Assembly: GCA_034638255.1 (NCBI GenBank)
Contig: JAWPGT010000006.1
Span: forward strand, 496,001-560,000
Direction: 5' to 3'
DNA from: Coprinus comatus
Taxonomy: Eukaryota > Basidiomycota > Agaricomycetes > Agaricales > Agaricaceae
Length of the DNA: 64,000 nt
The notes under the pieces are model-generated. The model searched no databases. It had not been told where the DNA came from and saw only the letters and a program-made list of their open reading frames with translations. Below, one piece after another: positions 52,163-62,205 of this stretch. Numbering within the stretch: the first letter of the stretch is position 1; each line of letters starts with the position of its first letter. The position numbers and the translations under genes are program-made.

Positions 52163-52650
52163 GTTGGATATCACAAGTTAGAGGGCTTGATATAGATAGA
52201 TGGTGAAGGAGCGCGCCCGTTCTTTTCAACGAGTTGGTTGATTGACCGGCTAAAAGAAGTTAAGAAACTTGTCCAACCATGACTTCACTTATAAGACAGT
52301 TTCTTGCATGCTTAATCAGTCTGATTCAGCAGGGGAAAAATCTAGAGTTGTTCATTGGTCATAGGGTGATTAGTTGATTGGTTGCTTGATCAGCAATGCT
52401 AATCTCAGGCTTCAGGGATGTTGATGAGCCGGTGGACCGGCTAAACACCTTTGATGCCAACAACTTTACCCAAGTTGTTCGTGCTGTACTCGCTATGTGT
52501 ATGACAGTGTATATAACCTACGCTGTGATGGCAGTTACATATAGAAAGGTGACCCGAGTAATAATATGACATAGTGTGGTCAATCCAAGTCTGATTATTC
52601 AGAATTAAACACTATTATATCACTACCGAAAAGTACTCTTTAAACAATTC
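52163..52650. other. Intergenic, no gene seen
   Basis: Upstream region of the oxidoreductase gene; a TTATAAG box lies near 52290. No open frame of note. Confidence 0.45.
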
Positions 52651-53536
52651 CTAGTTCTTGTGAACAGAACCGCCAAAGAGCCCTGAGTTGATCAATTTGG
52701 GTTAGAATTCATAACTTTACAGAGCACTGGACATTAAATAATACTTACAATACTTGGCAACGTACTTGGCAGTCGTTGAGCTTCCGGGTACACAGGATCC
52801 ACTGGGTGGTTGGCCAAGCCTGGTATCAGTCCTATAAACGTCATCGGCCAGTTTTCCGGCAATAGAGGTCAGGTAGACCCAATCAATATCTCGGCTACCA
52901 GTAGGTGCGGATCCTCCGAATGCCCTAGCAGCAACAACATATGCGTCATTGTTACCTGCAGTTGCGCCGCTAGTAGTGAAGTCCCATTTTGGACTTACAC
53001 CGACGCCAGTATTGGGGTTGGTGGCATAGTAGTGCTCGCCTTTTTTTCAACGCAGGTCAATCGTTAGAGCATGGGCGAATAAAATTAAGACACATACCGA
53101 GAAGAATAGGGCTTTTAACATAGTCTAAAAGTGAAATTATCTTTTGGGGGGTCAGATTTGGAGGTGCATATTTCCAGATGGTGATCGCAGCATCCGCAAT
53201 TTTCTTGAACCTGGCATCATTTTTTGCTAAGCAGGAGATATCGATAAGTTCTGCAACGGCTCCGACGTTTCTATGACATGGGGGTGAGAACGATGTTCAA
53301 TAAACATATTACTTTCAAACATACGTGTAGGATGTGCCGTCCGATGTACATGTGTAGTTCTGTGTACCAAATGCAATAGCGACATACGACAACTCGGTTT
53401 TTGGAGCTGAGAATGTGCTTGGGAGATGCATTTTTGACACTGCGTCTGTAACATGACAGCCTGCACTTCTGACGGATAAAGTCGAAGCGAAGAGGAATTG
53501 GAGAGCGAGTGTGGTGAAAGCAAGGAATGACAACAT
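52651..53536 (-). CDS. Secreted DUF3455-like protein
   Basis: The start at 53536 begins a signal peptide (MLSFLAFTTLALQFLFASTL). The mature part contains YVAIAFGTQNYTCTSDGTSY, then after an intron NVGAVAELIDISCLAKNDAR, then GEHYYATNPNTGVGVSPKWD, DIDWVYLTSIAGKLADDVYR and TAKYVAKYWLFGGSVHKN, with stop TAG at 52651-52653. The motif series (GxQNYTC, PxWD, DIDWVxL, YxAxYWF) is that of the fungal DUF3455 family, whose function is unknown. Introns near 53060-53095, 53270-53325 and 52690-52748. Four or five exons; roughly 240 residues. Extracellular location is inferred from the signal peptide. Confidence 0.82.
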
Positions 53537-54559
53537 GTCTGCGAAGATGGAGAAGGAATATAGGAAAAAGCTGAACGGCTAGGGTCTTTTTGGAACTTCA
53601 GTCGACTCGCTGAAGGAATGAAACACACATAAATTATAATCCTTTATATGCTCCCTGGCGAACACCTGTGAATACCAATACATTAATAGCCATGTTTCAT
53701 AAAACTGTATGCGCTCTACTTGACAGGTAAATGACTGTTCAGCGCCAGCCATGTGTAGACCATTACACCAAATGAAGGAGTTCTAATGAAAGAACATGAG
53801 TATAATATTGCAAGGATATGTGTAAATTACGTGAACTTGTGGGATGAATCACAAGTTAGAACGTTGATCAATATCTATTGACTTGATGAACAGGGAAGCG
53901 GAGGAGTACAAGTTAAGCATCAATTAGATGCTTCAATTCAAGATTGAGGCAATGCGTATAGTCATCTCTTGATTCACGTTCGTCGTTTTTGCTTGGAATA
54001 TATAATTTGAATATTGTGATAGTGAGTACCGTAGATAGAGCGAACATAGATAGATTATGTTTTTCAACAAAAGAATGACAGGACTAATAATACACGATTG
54101 TGCATTTTGAGGAGGAAGATTTGCGAACACTTGATCCGGTCAATTTAAGTGACAGCTACAAGTGGCGGTTGCTAGGTCGTCGAACCATGCGGTCCATGCT
54201 CTCTTTATTGATAAATGAATAGAGAAGTTAGTCCAAGAAGAAAAACGTAATTCCTTTTGCAAGGATAATTCAGTGATTTACAAACTTCCAGAGCTCAACA
54301 ACGCTCAACGTTCACCGTGTAACCCTAAACTCACAACATCATGATCAACATGTATATGAAAATGAGACTTTGAACGTTGTTTCGGGACCTTTCTTTTCTT
54401 TTTATTTATTTAGTAGGGGTGGTGTATTCGTTTTCATCATACAAACGTCTCTAATAGCGTTGAAATAGTACACATTCTCATGGTGCATTAGTCAACTCGA
54501 GTAAATCCTGTACACAATTGAAAAAAGAAGCCAGAGCTATCGAAAAACATCTGAGTATC

Positions 54560-55040
54560 AAAACTGCGTAAATAGAAACATCTCACAGTGATTTCAATCC
54601 ATGATCGCCGCCTCTTTTTGACTTGACTGCTATATCATCGATAGTGATCGTTGAATCAAAGTAATGACATCTTCTTGTATTGCTCATGCATACTCGCCAT
54701 AAGTTTGTTCTGTGGAACAAACCGATAGCGCTCGCCGCTCAGTATCAACGTTTCGACCCCTGAGGGGCGACAAGTGAAATGTGACAGCGATGTCTGAGTC
54801 GAAAAGCATGTATTACTCCGTGGACGAGAAATACTTTGAGTATCTGCATTCTCCGAACGGTTGGACCACGGGACTCATTTCTCTCTTCACACACTCCCCC
54901 CCCCCCCCCCCCCCCCCCCACACACACACACGGTTAGTGAGACAGATGACTATGGAAGATAATAAAACAGAAATCATATAACTATATCAATAATTTTTCG
55001 TAAAGGGGTATTTCGCAAGTTCAAGTGTTGCCCTATGGCA
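54560..55040. repeat. Left copy of diverged direct repeat flanking the F-box/LRR-type gene
   Basis: Shares ordered strings with 57400-57830: CACAGTGATTTCAATCC versus CACAGTAATTTCAATCC, CATCGAT, TGTGGAACA versus GGTGGAACA, CTCAGTAT, GTGAAATGTGACAGC versus GTGAAATATGACAGC, TTCTCCGAACGG versus TTCTCAGAACGG, GTGAGACAGATGACTA versus GTGAGACCGATGACTA, and TTTTTCGTAAA. The copies are in the same orientation. Confidence 0.65.
54896..54931. repeat. Poly-C (24) plus AC microsatellite
   Basis: A run of about 24 C followed by six AC units, inside the left repeat copy. The right copy has no such tract at the matching place, so it arose after duplication. Length may be unreliable in assembly. Confidence 0.85.
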
Positions 55041-55692
55041 AGCCCGCTGCCCTACCAAGACGTGGAGAGCTGTTCCCGTAATATTCTAGAATAGGAGGAT
55101 AGACTATTCTTCTAATGCTCCATACACTGCCTCTCCGTGGATGTGTGTCATTGTGACGGGATCGTGTAACGACTTAACTTTTACCTTTATCATCTCAATA
55201 CAGAGACCGTGCAGATTCAACTGCGTGTGATAGTAAGTGTAAAAGTACCTCTGTAACCATAACCTGGTTACAGTGGAACTGGCATAAAGATTTTTCAAGA
55301 TAGTGTTAGGAGCTTCTGTTTGTCTACGACCAATGTGAAGCTGTAAACATGAGAGGATGGGTACTTGTGAGATTGCTTGAGTTTGTGTTTCGCGGGTTTG
55401 TCATGACTCATAAGAACAGCTCATGGGGTTTCCCTGGATTTTCCCCAGGGCTATAAGTACTTCCCTACGAAGTCTCCAAGCCTACTAAACTTCCACTTCT
55501 TTTCATCTTCTGATCCTTACTAACCGCAAATAACTGGGACGATAATGGGTGCAGCCTAGAAACGAGAGCTTCTTGCATCGTTTGGGACTCCAGTGGGCAC
55601 TTATAACCTATTCTGATATCCTATGTATCATACTAATTCCCTTTGCTCTTCGCCTATCTTACTACATTGGTACAGGTACAACTTGAAAAATC

Positions 55693-57189
55693 ATGCTGAC
55701 CGATTTATTTCCCTCATTACTGTCCTGTATCATGATTTGGGGGGTAAAACTTCAAGAATTGGACAGAGAGGAAACTCTAACGGAAGCAAGCCACATCTAT
55801 CCCAAACTAGCATTCCCTTTCCAAATTGCTATATCCCATGTAAACTCGACACTACGTCATGTTGCGTTGAGCACTCCTACACTCTGGACATCCATCCGTA
55901 TCATCAATCGTCCGTATCGAAATTCACAACCACAAAGTTTGCTCACTTGCACGCGAGTTTACATCGAACGGTCAAATAACCATCCATTGCAAATAAGAAT
56001 TAATTTATTCTGCCATGAAGACAGGCCGCCACCCGAGAGACAACTTTGGAGTGAGATACTTAGTTTGGTGGTGGGACAATCACTGAGGTGGGAGAGATTT
56101 TCTCTCAGAGCCGAGTGTAGCTGGGTGGAAGTTGCTTTTGAGTCAATCGCAAGGCGGTTATTCGAAAATGACCCTATGCCAATGTTGACACACATGTCCC
56201 TCATGTTGGATTATCATGAGAAATGCAATGATCGATTCACACCATCCCACATAATCAAACTCCACAACACACACAATCTCGCTTTCCTTCGACTACGGGG
56301 TCTCGCACTTTTGGTTACGGATCTACAGTTCCCTCCTTCGTTGAAGGTGCTACATCTAGAACAGACCTTGAAGATTCCTCTCAGGCGCGTAATGTTCGAC
56401 GCTATTACCGAATGCTGCCCCTCCCTCGAGCATCTCTCAATACATGCAGATATAGATCCAAATGAAATGCCACCCCTCGCAGATAACAGCCTCATTTTCT
56501 CATTCCCCGAACTCCGCTCGCTGCGAATTTGCGGGATAGATGGACACGTATACAGAATTTTTATGTCTGCGATCGATACACCAAAATTAACAAGCCTGGT
56601 GCTCAAGAATATTATGCACCCTGACCTGGATGCATTCGGTAGGCACCACATCCCCTTTGTTATTTTTATGAATTGATACAACGCTCTTCAACTTCCAGGA
56701 CAGAATATGCATCACAGAAAATGGCAACAGTTCTCTCAACTGAAGTCACTTTCTCTCTACAACTCTGACCTTTCCAGATTGAAATACGGCCAACTCTTCA
56801 AAACACTTCCCGCCGTCACAAATTTCACTTCATTTTTGTCTCTAAGGGCGGGGATGGCTTGGATTTTATCTTTCAACGGTTCAGAGGACATTCCCGTTCC
56901 CGTTCCGTGGCCTCGTTTACAATCACTAACACTTTCTTTCGACGCGAATATGGTCGAATCAAAAGTTGTTACGGAAAACATTTTACGATGTCGTCGGGAG
57001 GTTGGACATCCTCTTTCCCGGGCTTCCATCATAGTTTCAAATGGAGCTGTACCTGGGGGTGAAGAGGGTACCGAGGTAAACCAGCTTCCGGGAGTTCATA
57101 ATAATGTTATGGAAGTGAACTGGATTGATAAAAAAGAGAGTTGGCCAGTAAACCAGTTGTTTGTGGATGAGTATGATGTTTTGTTCTAG
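55693..57189 (+). CDS. F-box/LRR-type protein (F-box core weak or missing)
   Basis: Two exons fit: 55693 to about 56639 and from about 56700 to 57189, joined across GTAGGCACC...CTTCCAG, giving about 480 residues. The N-terminal block PKLAFPFQIAISHVNSTLRH with VALSTPTLWTSI is the signature that follows the F-box in the large Agaricomycete family (pattern PFxxAISHVxxxWRxVALxTPxLW). Leucine-rich segments follow (LTHMSLMLDYH, LAFLRLRGLALLV, LKVLHLEQTL, LEHLSIHAD, LRSLRICGID, LTSLVLKNIM, LKSLSLYNSD, LQSLTLSFD). The expected LPxELLxxIF core is only faintly recalled by the first residues (FPSLLSCIMIWG), so the true start may be an unseen upstream exon or the F-box has degenerated. It lies between two diverged direct repeats. 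Confidence 0.7.
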
Positions 57190-58110
57190 GTTGCATGTGA
57201 CTAGAAAAAAGTGACGCGGTCAGTGGTTGAAATTCGAAATTTGGAATCCCTGGATTTGTTGACACACATCGTACATTGGTAAATACATATAAAAAAAAAA
57301 TCGAACCTCGTATTGGTTGTGCGGGACCAAAATCAAAATCTTAGTAGTTCGTCGATAAGCTCAGGTTGAAAAAAAGGGGCCAAACACTAGGAATACTGAG
57401 CTGCTTAAATAGAAATACATCCCACAGTAATTTCAATCCGTTGCGCTGGCCATATTGAGAAAACCGACTATGTATCATAGCATATAGCATATCATCGATT
57501 ATAGCCAATCCAAAGTTGTGGTCATACTCGGCACATTGTTCATCGGTGGAACAGTTCGTAAGACGCTCAGTATTTAAGGTTTTGATTCTCATGGACAACA
57601 AGTACTAGTGAAATATGACAGCAACTTCGTCAGAACTTTTGCATTCTTATCTGGACAAAAAATACATTTCAACATTCTCAGAACGGTGGCGTTAGACTCA
57701 ATTCTCATCCCACACGCGGCTAGTGAGACCGATGACTAGGGAAGACGGTACAATATGTCAATAGTTTTTCGTAAAATGTTAAGTACGTTGTTTGCAAGTT
57801 CAATTATGTCCATACAGTGTCAAGGACTTCAAGCTCAGACCTTCTGAATGCACTATACATTATGCAGCTGACCCTCAAAAGGTTAGATTGAGAAATAACG
57901 TTATGTCAATACAACTGGTACCTGAGTTGATTGATATATTAAATTATTAATCTCAGCGTAATAAGTTGGACAATTGAGTACACATCAAGCACCGAGTACT
58001 CAAGCGCCAGAGTACAGGTCACAGAAAATTAAATACCCACATGACACTTCGATGTTTGCAACTACTGATAATAATTACCAGATATCTAGAAAGTCGAAAA
58101 GCAAATTTAA
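57190..58110. other. Intergenic holding the right repeat copy
   Basis: About 0.9 kb between the F-box/LRR-type gene and the convergent oxidoreductase. It contains the right repeat copy and an 86-codon open frame on the minus strand (57341-57601) inside it that has no matching intact frame in the left copy, so it is probably not a gene. Confidence 0.5.
57400..57830. repeat. Right copy of diverged direct repeat flanking the F-box/LRR-type gene
   Basis: Matches 54560-55040 in order and orientation (see that entry for shared strings). Lacks the poly-C/CA tract. The separation of the copies is about 2.8 kb. Confidence 0.65.
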
Positions 58111-59954
58111 TCAGAATAAATAAAAATACCAATAAAAATAAACCAATCCAAGCAGCAGCAATAGTCCCAATATCAACATTGTCCTAACAGAACTTGTCCT
58201 AGGTCTCTTCCCTTTCTGTTTCCCAAGTCTCCAACAAAAAACCTTTAAAACGGCTTCTAATCCACCAATACTATAATCCGGTTTCCCCATTTCAAGAACA
58301 TTTACATCCAACTTTGAATCCGTTTCTAAGCTTTTTTGATTCAAGACAGCTAATGCAAGCCTACGAATCATTAAGGTATACCAAGCCATATTTATCCCAG
58401 CACCAACTAATTTGACTTTACTTAAACTTTTCCAAATGGATGAGAGAGGCCAAATTTCCAGGAATGCTGGTGTGGAGAGATCAGGTTCAATCGCAAATGG
58501 TTTATTACCATCTTCATATAGCTGTTTTTTATTGGTGTTGAAATGACGCATAATTTCAGGAATATTTGGACAAGTGACCGAAGCTCTACCAATTCCAAGC
58601 ATATCCGTTTGTCCGGAACGAAGAGCAGAATGTAGAAGGTTCGGTGTTTGAAGACCTCCTGTAAGCATTATAACCGGACGACGGCGATGATGTGAGCAGA
58701 ACCCGGCTTTATCAAGAGCTTTGATTGCGTTTTGTGAGAACCGAGAAAAGAAAGCTTGTCTTTGTCCTTTTTTTGATTCCCCCTGCCATCATAAATTCTA
58801 GAAGACAAGTGTAAGTACTCAGTACATTTGATCAAATTGCACCAGAGGAGAATGAACCAAAAACTTACCAGGATTTTCATAATTCCCGCCACTTATATCA
58901 ACAAAGTCTACCGTTCCCCATTTTGCAAAATCAATGATGTGTCCAATCGCACGTTTTTCTTCTGGGTCAAGGGAAACTTCAGACTTGTTATCGCTTGTCG
59001 ATTCTGGCAAATAATCTGAAGCGTTTAATTTAACTCCGACAATAAATTTTTCGGGACAATAGCACGAATTGCGTTGATGATACGATGAAGTAGACGTAAT
59101 CCATTCTCCGAATGAACCGAATATTCGTCGTGTCGTTTATTGACCTAATGTTGGGACTTGACAGTTGGAAACACGATTGAAGTGATAGTAAGATGAATAA
59201 GTCACCTTTGGCGATAAAAATTGAGCCAATAAATCTAAAAGCGGGTATTTGCTGTTAACATATCTTTACAATGATGTGTATATGCGTATAAACCACTCAC
59301 ACCCATGAGCAACATGTAACTCGATACCATCAAATCCGGCTTCATGAGCTAATCGCGCCCCTTGTACAAAACTCTCAACAACTTCATTAATATCTTGGAT
59401 TGACATTTCCTTCGGTGTTTGGAACAACACTTGCTGGGCCAAGGTGGCAATAGGGTCACCCACGTCTATATTTTCCCCGAGCCGAACAGCACTGGGTGCA
59501 AGAGGTTTCTTAAAAGGAAGCCTGCCTCCAAGGAAGTTCGTTGATTGACGGCCTGAATGGGACAGTTGCATAATTGCCAATGTGTTTCCTTCTCTTCCTC
59601 GCATGACCTTCGATAGTGTTCGGAATGGCCTCAGAGATGCATCATCTAATCTTTCCGGTACAACAATATCTCTTCCAAGTGACAAATGTTGATTTGATAC
59701 CTGCACATTGCCAGTTATAACCATACCCCATTCATAGCGCGACCACATATCGTATAATGCAAAGTGATATTCGTTTGGGAGACCACCAAGAAACTGCGCC
59801 AAGTGTTCATACATAGGAGCCTGTATATGGAGGTCAGAGGAAACGTGTTAAAATATATTAGGAGTTTGCGTACCTTTACAAGTCTATTTCGCGCCATTGC
59901 TCCACACGGAAACGATATGGCAGAGAAGATATCATCGGGTGGCTGTCTCGCCAT
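58111..59954 (-). pseudogene. Second old-yellow-enzyme-type oxidoreductase, two frameshifts, C-terminal membrane anchor
   Basis: An FMN oxidoreductase of the fungal OYE-like group. The start at 59954 gives MARQPPDDIFSAISFPCGAM; then APMYEHLAQFLGGLPNEYHF, LAIMQLSHSGRQSTNFLGG, GFDGIELHVAHG, YLLAQFLSPK, VNKRHDEYSVHSENGLRLL, DFVDISGGNYENPEFMMAG, ESKKGQRQAFFSRFSQNAIK and VIMLTGGLQTPNLLHSALRS. It ends in a basic segment and a hydrophobic helix (TMLILGLLLLLGLVYFYWYF). Two single-base shifts break the frame: near 59052-59056 (one C short between INAIRAIVP and EKFIVGVKLN) and in a C5 run at 58779-58783 (one base too many between MMAG and ESKKGQ). Both lie in homopolymers, so either recent pseudogenisation or assembly error. 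NKRxDEYGGSxENR is degraded to NKRHDEYSVHSENG. Confidence 0.75.
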
Positions 59955-60341
59955 TGGGCTTCGACGGCGGTGTAGTCGATAAGTTTCATGCTTGAGTACT
60001 GTCAAGGGCCGTGCGAATGTGTAAATTGTTCACACGTCAAAGTGATTTATATTGTTTTCAATGACATACAAATACAGTTGTACCAAAGTTAAAGGGCGTA
60101 AAACACACTGGGTCTGTGAGCGCCGTGGTGTTCTACAGGGTACTAAACCCAATGCTGCGTCCTCCAAGTAAACGTGTCCCCAGCAAGCTCACCTCCTCAC
60201 CAGTTGGGCTCAAAGGAAGCGTATGCTCCCGACGTCTGCTTCACTACCAATAGAATCATCGAAGAGATAGATACATATTCAAGCGAAGAAGTCGATCCGA
60301 GTTGGGAGTTCCATAGTGACACGGTAGTACTTTGGTGGTAT
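59955..60341. other. Intergenic, no gene seen
   Basis: Upstream region of the second oxidoreductase and downstream of the Alba-domain gene. A possible in-frame upstream ATG in another frame (59990 region) is not used by the model. Nothing else seen. Confidence 0.45.
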
Positions 60342-61085
60342 TCATGATTCCATCTGATTGTCTTCTGTTTCTTCTTCTTGCGGTTGAGTAACTCCAACTT
60401 CAGCCTTGTGGTTACGCTTTTTCATTCGAGATTTCGCTGATCTTGATATCTTGCGTTTATGTGGGGGTTGATACCTATATGATACGTTCAGTAACATAGC
60501 ATACATTCACTGAAAAAAAAAAAACTTGCGTAGCAGTCTTCTCCAGTTCTGGAATACGTTCAAGAGACAGCGTAATTTTCATATACGGCGTTTGTTTGAG
60601 TTTGACACTACACGCCATTTATGAGCTTCATCAATATCTATTAGTGTGCAGCGCATATACGCAACTGATTTTTGCCGGACAGAGCATACTCTATTTGCTT
60701 GTCCCGATCTTCAACCGTTTCTTGAGGGTTTCCATAACCTAGATCCTCGAGAGTTCCAATTTGGTTGTACTGGTGCAATCCAATGAGACGTGTAGAGCGT
60801 TGTTCTTGTAGTAGCTTGATGTATTCTCGTTTAATAATCTCTACCACAGACACCAATCTGGGTATAATTGTCGTTGCATTCGAAAGATCTCCAACAGCCG
60901 TTTCTCCTGGTTTCGTGTGAGGTAGAGTATGAATTTCAAGTGATTCCGTTTCATTTGTCTGCTTTCCACAATGAGTAACTGTTTTCTTCAAGATATACAA
61001 TACACACCTCAAAGAACTTGAGAGCAAAAGCAACGTATGCTTTTATCTTGCCATGGGATGTGATCCGGAGTTGGTTGTCAGCCAT
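60342..61085 (-). CDS. Alba-domain protein (RNase P/MRP Rpp25-like)
   Basis: Alba-fold proteins of this type bind RNA and, as Rpp25/Pop6, belong to RNase P and RNase MRP. The start at 61085 gives DNQLRITSHGKIKAYVAFAL, the first strand and helix of the Alba fold, and after an intron LEIHTLPHTKPGETAVGD, IIPRLVSVVEIIKREYIKLL and GLHQYNQIGTLEDLGYGNPQ. Later exons give PYMKITLSLERIPELEKTAT and QPPHKRKISRSAKSRMKKRN, the usual basic C-terminus, then an acidic Glu-rich end and stop TGA at 60342-60344. One small exon between about 60605 and 60650 could not be placed with certain phase. The start codon lies only 45 bases from that of divergent MIS12. Assignment to Rpp25 rather than another Alba group is inference. 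Confidence 0.75.
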
Positions 61086-61130
61086 TAGGAAAGTGTGACA
61101 GACGCGTGACGAAGCGCGACTCTCTTACCA
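61086..61130. promoter_or_regulatory. 45-bp divergent interval, Alba-domain gene / MIS12
   Basis: Only 45 bases separate the two start codons. ACGCGT lies at 61102-61107 near the centre. No room for conventional TATA elements, so transcripts probably start inside or overlap the opposite gene's leader. Confidence 0.55.
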
Positions 61131-62021
61131 ATGGCCTCACCACTACTTATCTGTGAGGCACTTGGCTTTTCACCACAACTCCTCCTTGACGACATTATCA
61201 ACATCGCAAACAAGTCTATACAAGATGGTGTCAATGGAATGGAAGTTTTTCTTGAGAAATGGACTGATGAAAGAGCAGAGAAGCGAGGAGATGACTGGGA
61301 TGGTACACAAGACATTGAACAGGGTCTTGTAGCCTTTCAAACCCTTCTCGAATATCATACCGACATTGCATTCGATTTCTTTGAGGCCTGGTCCTTGAGA
61401 AATATATTTGCTATACCTGGAGATCTTCCTTATGTTCTTCCTCATCAGGAGAGCCTCGATCTCACCGCTACACCTGAACGTGAACAAGAGCTTATGGATG
61501 AAATTGAATCCTTGCGTAGAAAGATTGACGCTGTGAGTAAACACCATGTTTGGAATAAACTTACTCTGACTCTTCTCTAGCAACGAAAACTGAAACGACT
61601 TCTTACTCGTTCTGTTCGAACATCTGCCATTCAACGCAAGAAGTCTGAGAACCGTGCAGAGCAACTAGCCGTTCTAGATCATCCCTCTCTCGACGAATTA
61701 GGTACCCTCCCAGCGAAAGTGGAAGCCATGTACAATGCATGTTCATCCCTGGAACCACTTGACGCTACTACTTTATCCGCTCTCACACACGTTGAGTTGT
61801 CAGAACCTGGAAAACGAGCTTGGGAATCAACGAAGAGTGGATATCTCAAATGGGCGACTGAACGATTACTTGTGAGAGCGAAGGAGAATGAAGGAGTCAA
61901 GGACGAGATTGCATATCTCGACTCGCAGAAGGATGCCATTGGGCAAGCGGATGGGTTAAGAAAGGCCATTGAGGTTACGGAGAATTTGAGGGATAGCATT
62001 GGTGAGATGGACCTGGACTAA
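61131..62021 (+). CDS. MIS12: Kinetochore protein Mis12 (Mtw1)
   Basis: Mis12 is the core of the MIS12 complex that links inner kinetochore (CENP-C) to the Ndc80 complex. Exons 61131-61532 and 61581-62021 join in phase, giving 280 residues. The N-terminus (LICEALGFSPQLLLDDIINI, ANKSIQDGVNGMEVFLEKWT) is the conserved Mis12 head: LLTEALGF-type motif followed by a helical hairpin. The centre has FQTLLEYHTDIAFDFFEAWS and NIFAIPGDLPYVLPHQESLD, the conserved linker (IPxxLxLP). The second half is coiled coil (EREQELMDEIESLRRKIDAQ, RKLKRLLTRSVRT). Length fits the family. The single 48-base intron has a good donor and acceptor. Confidence 0.9.
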
Positions 62022-62205
62022 TTGTATTCTTATTCTTAGAAAAATGTACTTGTAAGCTATGTATGTGTCATGTAACGATTTCTTTCTGTGTAGTTACGTC
62101 TAGCGCTGGGGATTAACTTCTGTTTTATGATGTGATAAATTAAAAGTGTATATATATAGTGTATAAGGTGATAAGAGTTTCAAAACAGAACTTTAGAGAA
62201 TTCGA

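Larger units (their letters stand above)
53537..55692. other. Intergenic region upstream of the F-box/LRR-type gene
   Basis: No gene supported. It holds the left copy of a diverged direct repeat (about 54560-55040), a poly-C plus CA microsatellite at 54896-54931, and just before the gene a short stretch (55440-55690) likely to be its promoter or an unrecognised first exon. Confidence 0.5.

Noticed and set aside
57341..57601. 86-codon frame in the right repeat copy
   Set aside because: The matching part of the left repeat copy does not keep the frame, so it is not under coding constraint.
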